A stretch of DNA of 64,000 nucleotides from Microbacterium sp. MYb62 (lineage in GTDB: Bacteria; Actinomycetota; Actinomycetes; Actinomycetales; Microbacteriaceae). The stretch is from positions 105,628 to 169,627 of the forward strand of contig NZ_PCOY01000008.1 in the NCBI RefSeq assembly GCF_002979475.1, read 5' to 3'. The stretch's first letter is position 1. Each line of letters begins with the position of its first letter. The position numbers and the translations under genes are program-made. The notes under the pieces were generated by a model. That model saw only the letters and a list, made by a program, of their open reading frames with translations. It did no database searches and was not told the DNA's origin. Positions 34,417 through 43,645 of this stretch are shown piece after piece.

Positions 34417-36063
34417 TCACGCGGGGGCCTTTCGCAGCGTTCCCTCGTGCAGCACGCGCACCTCGGTCACGCGGTCCAGTGCCTCGGGGCGGTGGCTGAT
34501 CATGACGACGATGCGGTCGGCGGCCACACGCTCGAGCGTCTCGGCGACGGTCAGCGCACCGCGGTCGTCGAGGGCGCTCGTCGGCTCGTCGACGAGGAGG
34601 ACGGGCCTGCGTGCCAGGAGGGCGCGAGCGAGAGCCAGCCGCTGCCGCTGCCCGCCCGAGAGGCTCGCTCCGGCCTCCGCGACCGGGGTGTCGAAGCCTC
34701 CGGGGAGTGCTCTGATCTCGTCGAGGATCCCGGCGGCGGCGCACGCGGCGTCGAGTTCGGCGTCGTCGGCGCCGAAGAGGTCGACGTTCTCGCGGATGGT
34801 GCCGGCGAACAGCACGGGACGCTGGGAGACCACGGCGACATCGGCCGGACGGAGCGGGCGTCCGTCGAGGTCGATCGTGCCGGACGACGGGGTGAGGAAT
34901 CCGAGGAGTAGATCGAACAGCGTCGACTTGCCAGACCCGGAGGCGCCGACGATCGCGTGAACGGCTCCGCGCTCGACGCGCAGGTCGACGTCGTGGAGGA
35001 CGTCGTACGCCGCATCCGGGTAGCGGAAGGACAGCCCCGACACCTGCAGCACGTCCGCGCGCCCCGGGGGAGTCCCCGTGTTCTCCGCCCGGGGAGCCGA
35101 CTCGGTGCGCGCGGGAGAGGAGTCGAACGCCCCGAGCGCGGCGAGGCCCGGCACGGCGGTCAGTCCGAGGAATCCGGCGTGCCAGCTGCGGGAGAGGTCG
35201 CGCACCGGGCGGAAGGCCTCGGATGCGAGGAGGAGGATGAGGTACACCTCGACGGCCGTCGAACTCCCGGTCATGACGTCGATCACGGCCACGAAGACGG
35301 CGGCGACATATCCGGCCTGCACGGCGAAGTCGGTCACGGCGGTTTCCGCGAGGGAGGAGCGCATCACCCGCTCCGTGGCGCGCCGCAGTGCCTCCGAGCG
35401 GTCGTGCAGCAGGGTGCGGGTGCCGGCGACGTCGCCCAGCATGCGCAGCGTCGCCATCGCGCGGAGCGTCTCCAGCATGTCGCTGCTGAGCGCCTCGTAC
35501 CCGTCCCAGTGCTCGCCGCTGCGGCGGGCCAGCATCCGCTTCCACGCCATCGGGCCGAAGACGGCCAGGAGAACGCCGGCCGACGCGCACACCGCCGCCG
35601 CCGGCGAGACGACGGCGAGGAGCGTGACCGCGATCAGGCTGCCGATCGCCAGCTGCGCCACGGCCGGGATGTACCTCGACACGTACGCGTCGGTGCCGTC
35701 GACCCCGTCTCCGAGTGTGGCCTGGATCGAGCCGTCGCGTCGTGCGGAGTCGTGCAGATGGCGGGGGACGAGGGCGGCGGTGACGGCCCGACGCCGCAGG
35801 CGTTCGCGCACGCGGCCTCCGAGCGCGGCGGCCGCGGCAGCCTGCGCGGGGGCCAGGAGGAGGTGCAGGAGGCCCGCGCCGAGGATCGCCGCACCACCCA
35901 GGAGCGCCCCGCGCAGGTCTCCGCCGATGAAAGCTGCCAATGACAGCGCGAGGGCTCCGGCCTGGACGAGGTGGGTCGCGAACACGAGGAGGAGCAGGAG
36001 CACGCTCACCGACAGTGCGCGGGGAAAAGCGCGGGCCTCCCGCCAGAGAGCGGGCACGATCAT
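34417..36063 (-). CDS. ABC exporter-fold transporter (membrane plus ATPase), partner
   Basis: 548 aa. Six membrane helices, then Walker A GASGSGKSTLFD, signature LSGGQRQRLALARA, Walker B LLVDEPTSALD and H-loop SHRPE; both catalytic sites appear intact. GGAGG lies before the ATG at 36063 (a GTG at 36066 is equally possible). First gene of the minus-strand pair, transcribed away from the FecCD importer across a Fur-like box, so iron-controlled expression is inferred. Confidence 0.86.
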   Translation of the reverse strand: MIVPALWREARAFPRALSVSVLLLLLVFATHLVQAGALALSLAAFIGGDLRGALLGGAAILGAGLLHLLLAPAQAAAAAALGGRVRERLRRRAVTAALVPRHLHDSARRDGSIQATLGDGVDGTDAYVSRYIPAVAQLAIGSLIAVTLLAVVSPAAAVCASAGVLLAVFGPMAWKRMLARRSGEHWDGYEALSSDMLETLRAMATLRMLGDVAGTRTLLHDRSEALRRATERVMRSSLAETAVTDFAVQAGYVAAVFVAVIDVMTGSSTAVEVYLILLLASEAFRPVRDLSRSWHAGFLGLTAVPGLAALGAFDSSPARTESAPRAENTGTPPGRADVLQVSGLSFRYPDAAYDVLHDVDLRVERGAVHAIVGASGSGKSTLFDLLLGFLTPSSGTIDLDGRPLRPADVAVVSQRPVLFAGTIRENVDLFGADDAELDAACAAAGILDEIRALPGGFDTPVAEAGASLSGGQRQRLALARALLARRPVLLVDEPTSALDDRGALTVAETLERVAADRIVVMISHRPEALDRVTEVRVLHEGTLRKAPA

Positions 36064-36117
36064 CACGGGGCGGCCTCCGGGCGGGTGCGAGGGATGACGG
36101 ACGAATCGAGCCTAGAT

Positions 36118-36136
36118 GATAATGATTCTCAATATC
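36118..36136. promoter_or_regulatory. Fur-box-like operator between divergent iron genes
   Basis: GATAATGATTCTCAATATC matches the classic Fur box GATAATGATAATCATTATC at about 16 of 19 positions. It is strikingly AT-rich here and lies between the exporter-fold pair (minus) and the FecCD importer (plus), 5 bases before the ATG at 36141. Iron-dependent repression of both directions is inferred. Confidence 0.72.
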
Positions 36137-36140
36137 TACT

Positions 36141-37292
36141 ATGGTGCTGGATATGCCTCCTTCGACATCCGCCCCGATCGTCGGCGCCCCCGACCGTGCG
36201 TCACGAGCGGCACCCGCCCGACGCCGCCCCGCCTTCCGCTCCGTCTGGCGCACGTTCGCGCCGGCGACGCTGATCGTCGCGCTGGCCGCGACGATCCTGG
36301 TCGTGCTGGTCGTCTCCGCGGCGACCGGCCAGGTGGAGGTGAGCGTCGTCGACGCGGCTCGCATCGTGATCGGGCACCTCGTCCCCGACATGCCGTGGAT
36401 GTCCGACGGCAGCCTGTCGACCCTGCAGGACCAGGCGGTGTGGCAGTTCCGCCTGCCCAGGGCCCTCCTCGCCGGGCTCGCCGGCGCAGGCCTCGCGCTC
36501 GCGGGGGCGATCATGCAGGTCGTCGTCCGCAACCCGCTCGCCGAGCCCTACATCCTCGGCGTCTCCTCCGGGGCGAGCGTCGGTGCGGTGCTCGTCATCG
36601 TCTCCGGTGGGGCGGCGTTCGCCGGGCTCACCATGAGCGGCGCCGCCTTCGCCGGAGCGGTCGTCGCCTGCATCCTCGTCGCACTCCTGGCCCGGCGGCG
36701 CGGCGAGCTGTCGCCGACCAGGATGATCCTCGCCGGCGTCGCCCTCGGATCCCTCCTGAGCGCGGTGACGAGCTACCTCACCATCACCACCGACGCGCAG
36801 AACGTCGTGAGCGTGATGTTCTTCCTGCTCGGAAGCGTGTCGGCCGCGACCATGTCGTCACTGCTGATCCCCGCGATCGCGCTCGTCATCGCCTGCGTGG
36901 CCGTGCTCGGCCTCACGCGGCAGATGAACGCGCTGCTCGCCGGCGACGAGTCGGCCCTCGCCGTCGGGGTGCGCACGACGCGGCTGCGCGGACTGCTCCT
37001 CGTCATCGCCTCGCTGCTGACCGGGGCGATCGTGGCGGTGAGCGGGGGGATCGGCTTCGTCGGACTCGTGGTGCCGCATGTCGCACGTATCCTCGTCGGC
37101 TCGGACCACCGGCGCATGCTCCCGATCACGGTGCTCGCGGGAATGCTGTTCCTGATGATCGCCGATCTGCTGGCGCGGACGGTGGCCGCGCCCTCCGAGA
37201 TCCCGCTCGGCATCCTCACCGCGTTCGTGGGCGCCCCATTCTTCCTGTGGTTGATGCGGCGCGGCGGCGAGAAGGCGGGGATCGACCGATGA
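36141..37292 (+). CDS. FecCD-type iron/siderophore ABC permease
   Basis: 383 aa. After a basic N-terminal tail come about ten membrane helices. LALAGAIMQVVVRNPLAEPY and GGIGFVGLVVPHVARILVGS are the family signatures. ATG 36141 follows the Fur-like box with no ribosome site, so the mRNA may be nearly leaderless; ATG 36153 is an alternative. It should form the membrane channel dimer for a ferric siderophore, haem or related ligand delivered by the binding protein two genes on. Confidence 0.9.
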   Translation: MVLDMPPSTSAPIVGAPDRASRAAPARRRPAFRSVWRTFAPATLIVALAATILVVLVVSAATGQVEVSVVDAARIVIGHLVPDMPWMSDGSLSTLQDQAVWQFRLPRALLAGLAGAGLALAGAIMQVVVRNPLAEPYILGVSSGASVGAVLVIVSGGAAFAGLTMSGAAFAGAVVACILVALLARRRGELSPTRMILAGVALGSLLSAVTSYLTITTDAQNVVSVMFFLLGSVSAATMSSLLIPAIALVIACVAVLGLTRQMNALLAGDESALAVGVRTTRLRGLLLVIASLLTGAIVAVSGGIGFVGLVVPHVARILVGSDHRRMLPITVLAGMLFLMIADLLARTVAAPSEIPLGILTAFVGAPFFLWLMRRGGEKAGIDR

Positions 37293-38101
37293 CCATCGCC
37301 TTCCACGGAGTCGACGTCGCCCGTGGCGATCGCACGGTGCTCCACGGGATCGACCTGACGATCGACTCCGGACGGATCGTCGGGCTGATCGGGCCCAACG
37401 GCAGCGGCAAGTCGACCCTGCTGCGCACCTTGTTCAGCGGCAGGCGGCCGCTCCGAGGACGTGTCACCGTCGACGGGGCGGACGTGGCGGACTTCGCCCC
37501 GCGGGCGCTCGCGAGGACGGTCTCGGTGATGCTCCAGGACGCCCCGTCCGAGTTCGACCTCACCGTGCGCGAGACGGTGCTCGTCGGCCGCGCGCCGCAC
37601 CGCGCACCGTTCACCCGCGACTCCCCGGACGACCATCGGATCGTCGACGAATCCCTCCGGGCGGCAGATGTCGCCGATCTCGGGGAGCGGCTGATGCGAC
37701 AGCTCTCCGGGGGGCAGCGGCAGCGCGTGATGCTCGCGCGCGCTCTCGCCCAGGACGGTGAGATCCTCATCCTCGACGAACCGACCAACCACCTCGACAT
37801 CTCGCACCAGCTCGACCTGATGCGCGTGGTCTCGGGCCTCGGCAAGACCGTGGTCGCCGCTCTGCACGACCTGAACATCGCCGCCTCCTTCTGCGACGAC
37901 ATCGCCGTGCTCGACGAGGGGCGCCTCGTCGCCTTCGGGCACCCGGCGGCTGTGCTCACCCCGGAGCTCGTGAGCGACGTGTTCCAGGTGACGGCCCGCG
38001 TCGCCTTCGAAGAGGGCACGGGCGCCCGTGCGATGACCTTCCACCCCCGACCCCCTGTCGACGGGACCCGCTCGTCGACACCAGCAAGGAGAACCGAATG
38101 A
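37289..38101 (+). CDS. Iron/siderophore ABC transporter ATP-binding protein
   Basis: 270 aa. Walker A LIGPNGSGKSTLLR, Q-loop MLQDAPSEF, signature LSGGQRQRVMLARA, Walker B ILILDEPTNHLD and H-loop LHDLN are all intact. It is FepC/FhuC-like and overlaps the permease stop by ATGA. It energises the importer; the C-terminal tail (RPPVDGTRSS) is not conserved. Confidence 0.92.
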   Translation: MTIAFHGVDVARGDRTVLHGIDLTIDSGRIVGLIGPNGSGKSTLLRTLFSGRRPLRGRVTVDGADVADFAPRALARTVSVMLQDAPSEFDLTVRETVLVGRAPHRAPFTRDSPDDHRIVDESLRAADVADLGERLMRQLSGGQRQRVMLARALAQDGEILILDEPTNHLDISHQLDLMRVVSGLGKTVVAALHDLNIAASFCDDIAVLDEGRLVAFGHPAAVLTPELVSDVFQVTARVAFEEGTGARAMTFHPRPPVDGTRSSTPARRTE

Positions 38102-39114
38102 CATACCGAACGCGATCCGCCCGCATCCTCGTGGCGGCCCTGGGAGGGCTGAGCGTGCTCGGTCTGACCGCCTGCGGCGCGAGCGTCACCTCGAACGCGC
38201 CCGCGGAATCGACCGGTGGGGCACGCACGATCGAGAACTGCGGACGCACCGTCGTGGTGCCGGAGACGCCCGGCGCCGCGGTGGGCCTGCATCCCTCTCA
38301 GACCGAGCTGCTGTTGCGCCTCGGTCTGGCCGACAGCCTCGTCGGACAGGCGCAGGCGACCGTGCAGGCGCTGCCCGATGATGTGGCCGGTCTCGCGGAG
38401 GGGGTTCCGGTGCTCGGTGCGGACACTCCGCCCAACCGCGAAGCGCTCCTCGCGGTCGAGCCCGACTTCGTCTACTCGCCGACGACGTACGAGTTCACGG
38501 CCGAGCAGGGATTCGCCAGCATCGAGCAGCTGGAGGAGGCCGGGGTCGCCGCCTATGTCGCCACCGGCGGATGCTTCGATCGGCGCATGGAGGGCACCGT
38601 CGACGATCTGTTCATCGACCTCGACAACCTCGGCACGATCTTCGACGTCGAGGAGGAGGCTGCCGCTCTCGTGGCGGAGGCGGAGGCCGAGCTCGCGGTC
38701 GTGGACACCGCGGTGGCGCCGGTCGACGACCGGCTGCGGGTGGCGCAGGTCTACGTCGACGGGACGACCCTGACGGCGGTCGGCGCCGGCATCGAGTACG
38801 ACATCCTGCGGCGTGCGGGCGCGGACACCGTGTTCACCCCCGAGGATCCGGCATTCGCCGACTTCTTCGCGGCGGAGATCAGCCCGGAGGCCCTCGCGAC
38901 CGAGGCTCCGGAAGCACTCGTCTTCGCGGTGACCGACCCCGAGCACGAGGCGGCGACCCGGGCATACCTGACCGCGACGTTCCCCGACATGCCCGCGGTG
39001 AAGGACGGTCGACTGATCGCCATCTCCACGTCCGACACGTTCCCCGGCACTCTCGGCAACATCTCGGTCGTCCATCGGATCGCGGAGGCGCTGTACCCCG
39101 ACGCGTTCGCCTGA
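38098..39114 (+). CDS. Iron/siderophore ABC substrate-binding lipoprotein
   Basis: 338 aa. Signal peptide with lipobox LTAC (Cys26). The type-III binding fold shows VVVPETPGAAVGLHPSQTEL, LRLGLADSLVGQ and ALLAVEPDFVYSP, as in FepB/BtuF proteins. The ATG overlaps the ATPase stop. The Fur-like box upstream of the operon favours an iron chelate over cobalamin, but the ligand is not evident. Confidence 0.9.
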   Translation: MTYRTRSARILVAALGGLSVLGLTACGASVTSNAPAESTGGARTIENCGRTVVVPETPGAAVGLHPSQTELLLRLGLADSLVGQAQATVQALPDDVAGLAEGVPVLGADTPPNREALLAVEPDFVYSPTTYEFTAEQGFASIEQLEEAGVAAYVATGGCFDRRMEGTVDDLFIDLDNLGTIFDVEEEAAALVAEAEAELAVVDTAVAPVDDRLRVAQVYVDGTTLTAVGAGIEYDILRRAGADTVFTPEDPAFADFFAAEISPEALATEAPEALVFAVTDPEHEAATRAYLTATFPDMPAVKDGRLIAISTSDTFPGTLGNISVVHRIAEALYPDAFA

Positions 39115-39115
39115 T

Positions 39116-39132
39116 CCCGGCGCCTGTCCGGG
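39116..39132. terminator. Weak hairpin after iron importer operon
   Basis: CCCGG and CCGGG pair around a 7-base loop, starting two bases after the stop of the binding-protein gene. The stem is short and there is no T tract. Confidence 0.3.
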
Positions 39133-39229
39133 CGACGCGTGCGACACACGTCGTCCGGACGATGTCCGCCGTGCGGCAAATACTCGGGGGCTGCGCCCTC
39201 GACGTCGGTGCGCGAGTGAGGACGGAAAG

Positions 39230-41764
39230 CTACAGCCGGTCGACGTCGGTGACCGTGACGACCGCCTGGCCGGCTTCGTCGGAGGCGGCGAGGTCGATCG
39301 TCGCGGAGATGCCCCAGTCGTGGTCGCCGGCGGGGTCGTCGAGGATCTGGCGGGCGGTCCAGGCGGTGGCGCCTTCGGTGAGGATCAGCAGCTTCGAGCT
39401 GCGGGCGTCCCCTCCGGTGAGGATCTCGTCGTGGTCGGCGAAGTATCCGTCGAGAGCGTCGGACCAGGCGTCGGCACCGAAGCCCGGATCGAGCTCGGCC
39501 AGTGCGTCCACGTCTTCCCTCGCCGCCAGCTGCACCCGGCGGAAGAGCTCGTTGCGCACCAGGATGCGGAAGGCGCGGATGTTGCTCGTGAGGCGCTTGG
39601 GTGCGGGCGGGATGATCGGCTCGTCGGGCGCGTGCGGGTCGAAGCGTCCGTTGTCGACGCCGGCGATCAGCTCCTCCCACTCGTCGAGCAGGCTCGAGTC
39701 GACCTGGCGGACGAGCTCGCCGAGCCATTCGATGAGGTCGCGGAGATCTTCGTCCTTGAGTTCTTCGGGGATGGTCTGCGAGGCCGCACGGTAGGCATCG
39801 GAGAGGTAACGCAGCACCACGCCCTCGGAGCGTGCGATCTTGTAATAGGCGACATATTCCCCGAACGACATGGCGCGTTCATACATGTCGCGGACGACCG
39901 CCTTGGGGCGCAGCTCGAAGTCCCGGATCCAGGGCTGCGCAGCGCTGAACATCTCGAAGGCGGCGCTGAGCAGCTCGTCGAGGGGCTTCGGGTAGGTGAT
40001 CTGCTCGAGCAGCTCCATGCGCTCGTCGTACTCGATGCCCTCGGACTTCATGACGGCGACCGCTTCGCCACGGGCGAGGAACTCCTGCTGGCTCAACACG
40101 GCCCGCGGGTCGTCGAGCGTCGACTCCACGATCGAGATCATGTCCAGTGCATAGGAGCCGGTTCCCGTGCCGGCCGCGGGATCGGGGTCGAGCAGCTCGA
40201 ACGCGGCGAGGGCGAACGGGGACAGCGGCTGGTTGAGCGCGAAGTTCGGCTGCAGGTCGACCGTGAGGCGGATATCGCCCGCCGCCGTCTTCTCGACGAT
40301 GCCGGATTCGCGGAGCGTGCGGTAGATGCCGATCGCCCGCAGCGCGAGCTCGCGCTGCCGCTTCCGCGGCTCATGGTTGTCATATACCAGCGCACGCATG
40401 TTCGCGAACACGTCGCCGCCGCGGGCGATCACGTTGAGCATCATGGCGCTCGTGATCTGCATGTGCGAGGTCAGGGTCTCCGGGACCGCGTCGATGAGCT
40501 TGCGGAACGATGGCTCGCCCCACGACACGAAGCCGCCCGGCGCCTTCTTGCGCACGATCTTGCGCTTCTTCTTCGGGTCGTCGCCGGCCTTCTTCACCGC
40601 CGCGACGTTCTCGCTCTCGTGCTCCGGAGCCTGGGCGACAACGGTGCCGGCGGTGTCGTAGCCCGCACGGCCGGCTCGTCCCGCGATCTGATGGAACTCG
40701 CGGGCGTTCAGCTGCCGCATCCTGGTGCCGTCGAACTTCGTGAGCGCGGTGAGCAGCACGGTGCGGATCGGCACGTTGATGCCCACGCCGAGAGTGTCGG
40801 TGCCGCAGATCACGCGCAGCAGCCCGCGCTGGGCGAGCTGTTCGACCAGGCGGCGGTACTTCGGCAGCATCCCGGCGTGATGCACGCCGATCCCTGCACG
40901 CAGGAAGCGCGAGAGCGTCTTGCCGAACGCGGTCGTGAATCGGAATTCGGCGATCAGCGCGGCGATCTCGTCCCGCTGCTCACGGGTGGCGACCTTCGTG
41001 CTCGACAGTGCTTGAGCCCGCTCCATGGCCGCGGCCTGGGAGAAGTGCACGACGTAGATCGGCGCCTGTCCGGTGCTCAGTAGGTCGTCGATGGTCTCGT
41101 GGATCGGCGTCGTCTCATAGAAGAAGTGCAGGGGGACGGGACGCTCGACTCCGGTGACGGTGGCCGTCTCGCGCCCGGTGCGGCGGGTGAGGTCGGCTGC
41201 GAGCTCGGTGACGTCGCCGAGAGTCGCCGACATCAGGATGAACTGTGCCTGCGGCAGCTCGAGCAGCGGCACCTGCCACGCCCATCCGCGGTCGGGGTCG
41301 GCGTAGAAGTGGAACTCGTCCATCACGACCTGGCCGACGTCGGCATCGGTGCCCTGACGCAGGGAGAGGTTCGCGAGGATCTCTGCCGTGCAGCAGATGA
41401 TCGGCGCGTCGGGGTTCACCGAGGAATCGCCCGTGACCATGCCGACGTTCTCGGCGCCGAACACGTCGACCAGGGCGAAGAACTTCTCGCTCACGAGGGC
41501 TTTGATCGGTGCGGTGTAGTAGGTGCGGCGCCCGGCCACGAGGGCGGTGAAGTGTGCGCCGATCGCGACGAGCGACTTCCCGGTGCCGGTGGGAGTGGAG
41601 AGGATCAGGTTGTTGCCGGAGACGATCTCGATGACCGCCTCGTCCTGCGCGGGGTACAGGCTGATGCCCGTCGATTCCGCCCATTCGACGAAGGCGAGGT
41701 AGACGGCATCCGGATCCGCGGCGTCCGGAACGAGGGCGGGGTCGAGCCGCGGAGTGGAGTTCAT
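39230..41764 (-). CDS. DEAD/DEAH-box RNA helicase with DUF3516 C-terminus
   Basis: 844 aa. Motif I STPTGTGKS, motif II VVMDEFHFY, motif III MSATLGD, and motif VI QIAGRAGRAGYDTAG place it in superfamily 2, Ski2/Mtr4-like. A basic insertion (KKAGDDPKKKRKIVRKK) follows. The C-terminal half is the DUF3516 domain found with this helicase in actinobacteria. It probably unwinds structured RNA in turnover or ribosome assembly. Cytoplasmic, monocistronic. Confidence 0.9.
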   Translation of the reverse strand: MNSTPRLDPALVPDAADPDAVYLAFVEWAESTGISLYPAQDEAVIEIVSGNNLILSTPTGTGKSLVAIGAHFTALVAGRRTYYTAPIKALVSEKFFALVDVFGAENVGMVTGDSSVNPDAPIICCTAEILANLSLRQGTDADVGQVVMDEFHFYADPDRGWAWQVPLLELPQAQFILMSATLGDVTELAADLTRRTGRETATVTGVERPVPLHFFYETTPIHETIDDLLSTGQAPIYVVHFSQAAAMERAQALSSTKVATREQRDEIAALIAEFRFTTAFGKTLSRFLRAGIGVHHAGMLPKYRRLVEQLAQRGLLRVICGTDTLGVGINVPIRTVLLTALTKFDGTRMRQLNAREFHQIAGRAGRAGYDTAGTVVAQAPEHESENVAAVKKAGDDPKKKRKIVRKKAPGGFVSWGEPSFRKLIDAVPETLTSHMQITSAMMLNVIARGGDVFANMRALVYDNHEPRKRQRELALRAIGIYRTLRESGIVEKTAAGDIRLTVDLQPNFALNQPLSPFALAAFELLDPDPAAGTGTGSYALDMISIVESTLDDPRAVLSQQEFLARGEAVAVMKSEGIEYDERMELLEQITYPKPLDELLSAAFEMFSAAQPWIRDFELRPKAVVRDMYERAMSFGEYVAYYKIARSEGVVLRYLSDAYRAASQTIPEELKDEDLRDLIEWLGELVRQVDSSLLDEWEELIAGVDNGRFDPHAPDEPIIPPAPKRLTSNIRAFRILVRNELFRRVQLAAREDVDALAELDPGFGADAWSDALDGYFADHDEILTGGDARSSKLLILTEGATAWTARQILDDPAGDHDWGISATIDLAASDEAGQAVVTVTDVDRL

Positions 41765-41829
41765 GGTCCCTCGATCATCCCATCCGAGAGTGCCTGCGAC
41801 TTTTCGGCCCGTCCGTCCGCCGCCCGCCA

Positions 41830-41898
41830 GATCAGGCGAACACGCGAGATCAGGCAGATTCACGGTTCGATCGCCTGATGCGACAGGAGTGCCTGATC
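41830..41898. repeat. Four-arm GATCAGGC palindromic element, copy 1
   Basis: GATCAGGC at 41830 and 41848, then GCCTGATG at 41873 and GCCTGATC at 41891: 8-10-8-17-8-10-8 bases. It lies in the 249-base region between the helicase start (minus) and the PutP start (plus), where no gene is seen. Confidence 0.88.
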
Positions 41899-42013
41899 TC
41901 ACCGATCGGGCCGAAGTGCCGCCGCGCCGAGGAGGCTCTGGGCACAGGCACCCTCCCTTGGCATCATCGAACGACGACCGGATGCGGTGACCTCACCGCG
42001 AGGGGGGACGACG

Positions 42014-43525
42014 ATGCCCGACCAGATCTTCACTTTCGCAGCACTGGGTGTGTACTTCGCGGCGATGCTGCTCATCGGCTGGATCGCGTTCCGACGAACC
42101 GGCGATCATGAGGACTACATGCTCGGCGGACGGAATCTTCCGCCGTGGGTGGCCGCGCTCAGCGCCGGTGCCTCCGACATGTCCGGGTGGCTGGTGATGG
42201 GGCTCCCCGGCGCGATCTACGTCTCCGGTCTCATCGAGGCGTGGATCGCGATCGGCCTGACCATCGGCGCCTACCTGAACTGGCTGCTCGTCGCTCCGCG
42301 GCTGCGCGCCTACACGCAGGTGTCGCGCAACTCCATCACGGTCCCGAGCTTCTTCGAGAACCGGCTCCGCGACACGACGCGACTGCTGCGCGTGGTCTCC
42401 GGTGTCGTCATCCTCGTGTTCTTCACCCTCTACATCTCCTCGGGAATGGTCGCCGGCGGTGTCTTCTTCGAGAGCTCGTTCAACGGCGACTATCTGACGG
42501 GGATGCTGCTGGTGACGGGTGTCACCCTCGCGTACACGCTCTTCGGCGGGTTCCTCGGGGCCTCGCTGACCGACGTCGTGCAGGGGCTCATGATGGTGAT
42601 CGCGCTGATCGTGATCCCCGTCGCCGCGATCGTCGCCATCGGCGGCCTGGCCGAGACCGGAGAGCTCATCAACGAGGTCGCGCCGGATCACCTCTCGATG
42701 CTCTCCGGAACAGCGCTCACGGGCGGCACCATCCTCGCGATCGTCTCGTCGCTCGCCTGGGGTCTCGGATACTTCGGGCAGCCGCACATCATCGTGCGGT
42801 TCATGGCGCTGCGTTCGCCGCAGGAGGCGAAGAGCGCGCGACGCATCGGCATCTCCTGGATGATCGTCTCCCTCGGCGGCGCGGTGCTGTCGGGTCTCGT
42901 CGGCATCGCCTACATCGCCAAGACGGGTGTCGATCTCGCCAACCCGGAGACCGTGGTGCTGCTGATGTCGCAGACGCTGCTGCATCCGTTCGTCGCCGGT
43001 CTCGTGCTGGCGGCGGTGCTCGCGGCGATCATGAGCACGATCTCCAGTCAGCTGATCGTGTGCTCCTCGGCTCTCGTCGAGGACCTGTACGGGGTCTTCC
43101 GGCGCACGCCGCCGTCGCAGAAGACGCTCATGCTGATGGGGCGTCTCGGCGTGCTCGGTGTCGCGGTCGTCGCCGCGGTGCTGGCGATCACCCCGAACGA
43201 CACGATCCTCGGACTCGTCTCGTTCGCGTGGGCGGGATTCGGCGCCGCGTTCGGACCGGTCATCCTGCTCAGCCTCTACTGGCGCAAGCTCACCAACTGG
43301 GGCGCATTGGCGGGGATGTTCGTCGGTGCTGCGACGGTGTTCATCTGGAAGGCCCTCGACACCGGGCTCTACGAACTGCTTCCCGCCTTCGTGTTCGCTC
43401 TGATCGCGGCGGTCGGCGTGAGCCTGGTCACGTACAAGCACGACGACGAGATCCAGCAGGAGTTCACGGACACCGGCACGATGCTGGCGCTGCCGCGTCC
43501 GCACGCCGTCGGTGACACCCCGTAG
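42014..43525 (+). CDS. putP: Sodium/proline symporter
   Basis: 503 aa, about 13 membrane helices. YMLGGRNLPPWVAALSAGAS followed by DMSGWLVMGLPGAIY is the PutP signature, and GYFGQPHIIVRFMAL and MSTISSQLIVCSSALVEDL are sodium/proline-site regions. It imports proline with Na+ as osmolyte or nutrient. The ATG at 42014 has AGGGGGG upstream; a GTG at 41987 is possible. A palindromic repeat element flanks it on each side. Confidence 0.92.
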   Translation: MPDQIFTFAALGVYFAAMLLIGWIAFRRTGDHEDYMLGGRNLPPWVAALSAGASDMSGWLVMGLPGAIYVSGLIEAWIAIGLTIGAYLNWLLVAPRLRAYTQVSRNSITVPSFFENRLRDTTRLLRVVSGVVILVFFTLYISSGMVAGGVFFESSFNGDYLTGMLLVTGVTLAYTLFGGFLGASLTDVVQGLMMVIALIVIPVAAIVAIGGLAETGELINEVAPDHLSMLSGTALTGGTILAIVSSLAWGLGYFGQPHIIVRFMALRSPQEAKSARRIGISWMIVSLGGAVLSGLVGIAYIAKTGVDLANPETVVLLMSQTLLHPFVAGLVLAAVLAAIMSTISSQLIVCSSALVEDLYGVFRRTPPSQKTLMLMGRLGVLGVAVVAAVLAITPNDTILGLVSFAWAGFGAAFGPVILLSLYWRKLTNWGALAGMFVGAATVFIWKALDTGLYELLPAFVFALIAAVGVSLVTYKHDDEIQQEFTDTGTMLALPRPHAVGDTP

Positions 43526-43562
43526 CGATCCGCTGCTTCGAGGGCCGACGGACCCACGGCGA

Positions 43563-43631
43563 GATCAGGCATCCGCGTCGTATCAGGCGATTTCTTCCAG
43601 AACCCGCCTGATGCGGCACGTCTGCCTGATC
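43563..43631. repeat. Four-arm GATCAGGC palindromic element, copy 2
   Basis: Arms GATCAGGC (43563), TATCAGGC (43581), GCCTGATG (43606) and GCCTGATC (43624), with the same 8-10-8-17-8-10-8 layout as copy 1. It sits between the convergent putP and deoD genes and could also act as their terminator. Confidence 0.88.
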
Positions 43632-43645
43632 GCGCGCGCGGTGGA

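Noticed and set aside
32750..36063. CydDC assignment for the paired ABC proteins
   Set aside because: No cydAB genes are near, and the Fur-type box and FecCD neighbour point to iron; fold similarity alone is not enough.
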